Source: Streptomyces sp. NBC_00459 (GTDB lineage Bacteria; Actinomycetota; Actinomycetes; Streptomycetales; Streptomycetaceae). Taken from it: a stretch of 64,000 bases of DNA. The first letter of the stretch is position 1. Each line of letters begins with the position of its first letter. A program made the translations under genes and the position numbers. Of the stretch, positions 60,817 to 64,000 are shown one piece after another. Location: contig NZ_CP107903.1 of the NCBI RefSeq assembly GCF_036013955.1, positions 7,440,001 through 7,504,000 of the forward strand. Reading direction: 5' to 3'. A model generated the notes under the pieces. The model was not told the DNA's origin. It saw nothing but the letters and a program-made list of their open reading frames with translations, and ran no database searches.

Positions 60817-62318
60817 CCGTACATCTGCGCGGGCGCTCGCTGCGGACCCGTCTGCTGTTCTTCATCGGGGTCACCCTGGCCGTGGTGTGCGCCGCCATGG
60901 CGGTCACCACCATCTTCGCCCAGCACAAGTACCTGCTGGGCAGCCTGGACGACCGCGTCGCCAACGCCGTCGCGCGCAGCCAGGGCGGTGCCGCGCTCCA
61001 TCCCGAACTGGACGCCAACCTGGGCTTCCTCAACGAGAGCGGCCAGCCCGCCGGAACCCTGGCCGCCCGTCTCGCCGCCGACGGCACCCTGCTCTCCGCG
61101 CAGGTCGTGACCCAGGACGCGGCGCCGCGGGACCTGACCCCCGCCCAGCGCTCCGCACTCGCCGGCATCAAGGCCGACGGCTCGATGCACACCCGGACCG
61201 TGCCGGGCCTCGGGACCTACCGGATCACCGCGGTCGGTGGCAGCACCGAGAACGGCGTCCGGGTGCTGACCGGGCTGCCGATGGACGACGTCCAGGACAT
61301 GATCCGGGGGCTCGTCGTGGTCGAGGCCGTGGTGGCCGTGGTCGGACTGACGATCGCGGGCTGCCTCTGCGCGGTCGTGATACGGCGCCAACTGCGGTCC
61401 CTGGGCCGGGTCGCCGCCACCGCGGTCGAGGTCTCGCGCGCGCCGCTGGGCCGGGGCGCGGTCGTCGGCCTCACCCGCGTCCCGGAACGCGACACCGACC
61501 CGCAGAGCGAGGCCGGCCAGGTCGGCGCCGCCCTCAACCGGATGATCGACCACGTCGAGTCGTCCCTCGCCGAACGCCAGGCCGACGAGGAACGCATGCG
61601 GCGCTTCCTGTCCGACGCCAGCCATGAACTCCGTACCCCGCTCGCCTCGATCGCCGGATACGCGGAACTCATGAACCGGGGTACGCAGCGGATCGAGCCG
61701 GCGCTGGCCTGGCGGCGCGTGTCGGCGGAGTCGGCGCGGATGACCGGGCTGGTGGAGGACCTGCTGCTGCTCGCCCGGCTCGACGAGGGGCGGCCGTTGC
61801 AGTCCGCCGAGGTGGATCTCGCGGCGGTGGTCGCCGAGTCGGTGTGGGACGCGCGAGCCGCGGGGGAGAACCACCACTGGCAGCTCGCGCTGCTCCTGGA
61901 CTCCCCGGCGCTGGTCGTCGGCGACGAGGCCCGGCTGCACCAGGTGGTGGCCAACCTGCTGGCCAACGCACGGGTCCACACACCCGCCGGCACGACGGTG
62001 GTGGCCTCGGTGGAGATCGTGGACGAGCGGTGCGTCATCCGCGTACGCGACGACGGCCCCGGCATCCCGGCGCACCTGCTCCCGTCCGTCTTCGAACGCT
62101 TCACCCGAGCCGATGTCTCCCGCGCCCGCAACAGCCCCCAGGACGGGGGTTCGGGCCTCGGCCTCGCCATCGTGTCGGCCATCGTGGCGGCCCACGGAGG
62201 CGGCATCGACGTCGAAAGCACCCCGGGACACACCGAGTTCACGATCGAACTGCCCACCGCGAGAGTGGTGCCGCCGACGGCGTCGCGCCCTGAACTCCGT
62301 ACGCCCCTTCGACGGTGA
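60813..62318 (+). CDS. Sensor histidine kinase
   Basis: The 501-residue kinase has TM1 (LLFFIGVTLAVVCAAMAVTT), an extracellular loop of about 130 residues, TM2 (GLVVVEAVVAVVGLTIAGCL), HAMP, DHp with His271 in SDASHELRTPLAS, and a catalytic domain (NLLANARVH, DDGPGI, GSGLGLAIVSAIVAAHGG). It is the partner of the overlapping response regulator. Targets may include the divergent subtilase and perhaps the LPMO downstream, which is inference. Confidence 0.9.
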   Translation: MTVHLRGRSLRTRLLFFIGVTLAVVCAAMAVTTIFAQHKYLLGSLDDRVANAVARSQGGAALHPELDANLGFLNESGQPAGTLAARLAADGTLLSAQVVTQDAAPRDLTPAQRSALAGIKADGSMHTRTVPGLGTYRITAVGGSTENGVRVLTGLPMDDVQDMIRGLVVVEAVVAVVGLTIAGCLCAVVIRRQLRSLGRVAATAVEVSRAPLGRGAVVGLTRVPERDTDPQSEAGQVGAALNRMIDHVESSLAERQADEERMRRFLSDASHELRTPLASIAGYAELMNRGTQRIEPALAWRRVSAESARMTGLVEDLLLLARLDEGRPLQSAEVDLAAVVAESVWDARAAGENHHWQLALLLDSPALVVGDEARLHQVVANLLANARVHTPAGTTVVASVEIVDERCVIRVRDDGPGIPAHLLPSVFERFTRADVSRARNSPQDGGSGLGLAIVSAIVAAHGGGIDVESTPGHTEFTIELPTARVVPPTASRPELRTPLRR

Positions 62319-62470
62319 GCCCGGGTCGTACCCAGGAAGCTCCACCGCGGGCGCAGCGGCCCCGCAGAGGCTGGTCAGGCCGGCCCTGTTGCCGCGTCCC
62401 AACCCCCGCCCCCGGCTTCGGGTTTCGCGAGGGCCGCAGTCATCCGGGTGCGGTCCTCGTGCGTCAGGCG

Positions 62471-62499
62471 TTTACAACGGCACCGTGCGGCGCTAGCTT
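62471..62499 (+). promoter_or_regulatory. Promoter of the LPMO gene
   Basis: TTTACA (62471-62476) and TAGCTT (62494-62499) are separated by 17 bases, a good vegetative-type pair. It would start transcription about 9 bp before the CebR box, leaving a 5' leader of about 200 nt. Confidence 0.65.
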
Positions 62500-62514
62500 C
62501 GAAGGAGGGTGAGG

Positions 62515-62528
62515 TGGGAGCGCTCCCA
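62515..62528. promoter_or_regulatory. CebR (cellulose-utilisation repressor) box
   Basis: TGGGAGCGCTCCCA is the exact palindromic CebR operator of Streptomyces. Just downstream of the promoter it would block transcription until cello-oligosaccharide releases CebR. Confidence 0.9.
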
Positions 62529-62553
62529 CACCGAGCGGACCGGAACCCGTAAG

Positions 62554-62568
62554 CGGGAGTCGCTCCCA
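62554..62568. promoter_or_regulatory. Degenerate second CebR-like site
   Basis: GGGAG-TCG-CTCCC keeps both half-sites but has a three-base centre instead of the two-base CG of the consensus box 26 bp upstream. It could be a weak accessory site. Confidence 0.4.
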
Positions 62569-62705
62569 CCTCACCACCCCCCACGCATCACACCGTGCGC
62601 ATCGCGCATCACGCGCGCCCCCGCCGGGCGCGCCCCTTCACCCGCACGTTCCGTACGTACCGCACGACGTACGGCGCATCGCGTACGACTGAAGGAGAAC
62701 ATGAC

Positions 62706-63806
62706 ATGGCCCTGACATCAACTTCCCCACCTTCCCCCAGGACCCCACGCCGATTACCGCTACCCACCCGAGGCAGAGCCTTCTTCCTCATCCTGCTGGC
62801 TCTGCTCACCGCGATCCCGGCCCTGGGCCTGGTCGTCACGGCGGGCGGTGACGCGGAGGCCCACGGCACCCCGATGAAACCCGGCAGCCGTACCTTCCTC
62901 TGTTGGCAGGACGCCCTCACGGACACCGGCGAGATCAAAGCGATCAACCCGGCCTGCAAGACGGCACAACAGGTCAGCGGAACCACGCCGTTCTACAACT
63001 GGTTCTCGGTGCTGCGCTCGGACGGCGCCGGCCGCACCCGGGGCTTCGTCCCGGACGGCCAGCTGTGCAGCGGCGGCAACACCAACTTCACCGGGTTCAA
63101 CACCCCCAGCGCCGACTGGCCGTTGACCCATCTCACCTCGGGTGCCAACGTCGACTTCTCGTACAACGCGTGGGCGGCGCACCCGGGTTGGTTCTACGTC
63201 TACATCACCAAGGACGGCTTCGACCCGACCAAGACACTCACCTGGGACGCGATCGAGTCGCAGCCGTTCCTGAGCGTCGACCACCCGCCGCTCAACGGCA
63301 CCCCGGGCAACGTCGAGGCCAACTACTCCTGGAACGGCACGCTTCCGGCGAACAAGTCCGGGCGTCACATCATCTACATGGTGTGGCAGCGTTCCGACAG
63401 CGCCGAGACGTTCTACTCCTGCTCCGACGTCGTCTTCGACGGCGGCAACGGCGAGGTGACGGGCATCAAGGACCCCGGCAACCCGCCCACCGAGCCCCCG
63501 CCCGGCGCGTGCACCGCCACCCGCCGTACGACGGGCTCCTGGAACGGCGGCTACCAGTCCGAGGTGACCGTCACCAACTCCGGGACCGTGCCGATGCTCG
63601 GCTGGATGGTCGACTGGACCCTCCCGACGGGCCAGACGGTGGACAGCCTCTGGAACGGCAACGCGACCTACAACGGCCAGGCGGTGATGGTCCACAACGC
63701 CAACTGGAACGGCTCGCTCGATCCGGGCAGGACCACGACGTTCGGATACGTCGTCCGGGGCTCGGGCGGTGATACGGCAACTACCCTGCCCTGCCGGGTC
63801 GGTTAG
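62706..63806 (+). CDS. Secreted lytic polysaccharide monooxygenase, AA10 with C-terminal CBM2
   Basis: The 366-residue protein has an Arg-rich signal peptide cleaved at AEA, exposing His53 (HGTPMKPGSRTFLCW) as the N-terminal copper ligand. The second histidine-brace ligand is His159 (AWAAHPGWFYVYIT). A Pro-rich linker (PPTEPPPGAC) leads to a carbohydrate-binding module family 2 (SWNGGYQSEVTVTNSG, NANWNGSLDPGRTTTFGYV). It oxidatively cleaves cellulose or chitin outside the cell, and CebR control points to cellulose. AAGGAG eight bases before ATG 62706 sets the start. A long terminator follows. Confidence 0.95.
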   Translation: MALTSTSPPSPRTPRRLPLPTRGRAFFLILLALLTAIPALGLVVTAGGDAEAHGTPMKPGSRTFLCWQDALTDTGEIKAINPACKTAQQVSGTTPFYNWFSVLRSDGAGRTRGFVPDGQLCSGGNTNFTGFNTPSADWPLTHLTSGANVDFSYNAWAAHPGWFYVYITKDGFDPTKTLTWDAIESQPFLSVDHPPLNGTPGNVEANYSWNGTLPANKSGRHIIYMVWQRSDSAETFYSCSDVVFDGGNGEVTGIKDPGNPPTEPPPGACTATRRTTGSWNGGYQSEVTVTNSGTVPMLGWMVDWTLPTGQTVDSLWNGNATYNGQAVMVHNANWNGSLDPGRTTTFGYVVRGSGGDTATTLPCRVG

Positions 63807-63855
63807 ACCCGCGGGGCTGCACGTTCGGGTTCAGGCGGGTTGAAGGCCGCTCAGG

Positions 63856-63888
63856 GCGGACCCGGTGGTCGATACCCACCGGGTCCGC
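63856..63888 (+). terminator. Strong terminator after the LPMO gene
   Basis: GCGGACCCGGTGG (63856-63868) pairs perfectly over 13 bp with CCACCGGGTCCGC (63876-63888) around a seven-base loop. Confidence 0.88.
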
Positions 63889-63951
63889 GAGCCGGGCCCG
63901 CACGGGGGATGAGGCCCGGGTGGAGTGCGTCCGGTGATGCGACCGGCTGGA

Positions 63952-63963
63952 GACAACGTTGTC
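63952..63963. promoter_or_regulatory. LacI-family operator at the window edge
   Basis: GACAACGTTGTC is a perfect palindrome with the central CG and ACAACG half-site typical of LacI/GalR regulators. It lies 36 bp from the window end, so the controlled gene is outside. Confidence 0.6.
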
Positions 63964-64000
63964 CAGCGGCCCGAACGTCACTCTATCGCCCCAACGGACG

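Overview
The window is high-GC actinobacterial DNA, almost certainly Streptomyces. Supporting signs are codon use with G/C in nearly every third position, a Streptomyces-type DUF5999 mini-protein, SpoIIE/HATPase regulators, a perfect CebR box in front of a secreted cellulose/chitin-active LPMO, a dispersed Streptomyces-type intergenic repeat, and an HTH-MurA gene beside aconitase. No rRNA, tRNA, CRISPR array or intact mobile element was found.

Layout. 0-6.1 kb: 3' end of a Pnkp RNA-repair gene, an NAD-kinase-like/SPFH pair read leftward, arginine deiminase plus ornithine carbamoyltransferase (catabolic arginine use, no carbamate kinase), and a small HATPase regulator. 6.4-13.9 kb: an aromatic-acid CoA-thioester cluster (enoyl-CoA hydratase, fused FAD monooxygenase/OYE reductase, PaaX repressor, aryl-CoA ligase, acyl-CoA dehydrogenase, RidA), best read as 2-aminobenzoate (anthranilate) degradation through its CoA ester. 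13.9-16.4 kb: two small conserved genes and an aminopeptidase P gene broken by a one-base insertion. 16.6-22.3 kb: a hydroxyproline operon (three-part D-hydroxyproline dehydrogenase, deaminase, epimerase, GntR regulator). 22.4-30 kb: a PAS-GAF-SpoIIE-HATPase phosphatase, a stand-alone LanC-like protein with an unusual Cys-Cys zinc motif, two MarR regulators, DUF4142, and a DsbA-like/MBL/NTF2-like run. 30-35 kb: a HupE-like/DUF3500 pair divergent from a two-component system. 35.5-40.5 kb: catalase, an IS630 relic, and a tetR-SIP-MFS operon whose leaderless promoter carries a clear operator.

40.9-50.2 kb looks like an accessory, decaying region. It holds small stress-type proteins (PRC-barrel), an F420-type oxidoreductase, a HAD phosphatase, an HTH regulator divergent from an SDR, an aldo/keto reductase and a flavodoxin-fold oxidoreductase. 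Between them lie at least four gene relics: a STAS fragment, an FAD-oxidoreductase fragment, a deazaflavin nitroreductase and a SigB-type sigma factor. 50.2-55 kb returns to core functions: MurA with an N-terminal HTH, then aconitase with a palindrome and iron-box-like sites upstream. 55-64 kb carries a LuxR-type regulator, a 1233-residue secreted subtilase, a second two-component system, and an AA10-CBM2 LPMO under a CebR box. A LacI-type operator lies at the right edge.

No wholly new multi-gene system is proven. The best leads are the HTH-MurA fusion with its own palindrome, the HupE-like protein with a predicted mature N-terminal His beside DUF3500, the orphan Cys-Cys LanC, and the dense relic zone. 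Starts were chosen from ribosome binding sites and overlaps seen in the sequence. Functional names rest on recognised families, not on database searches.
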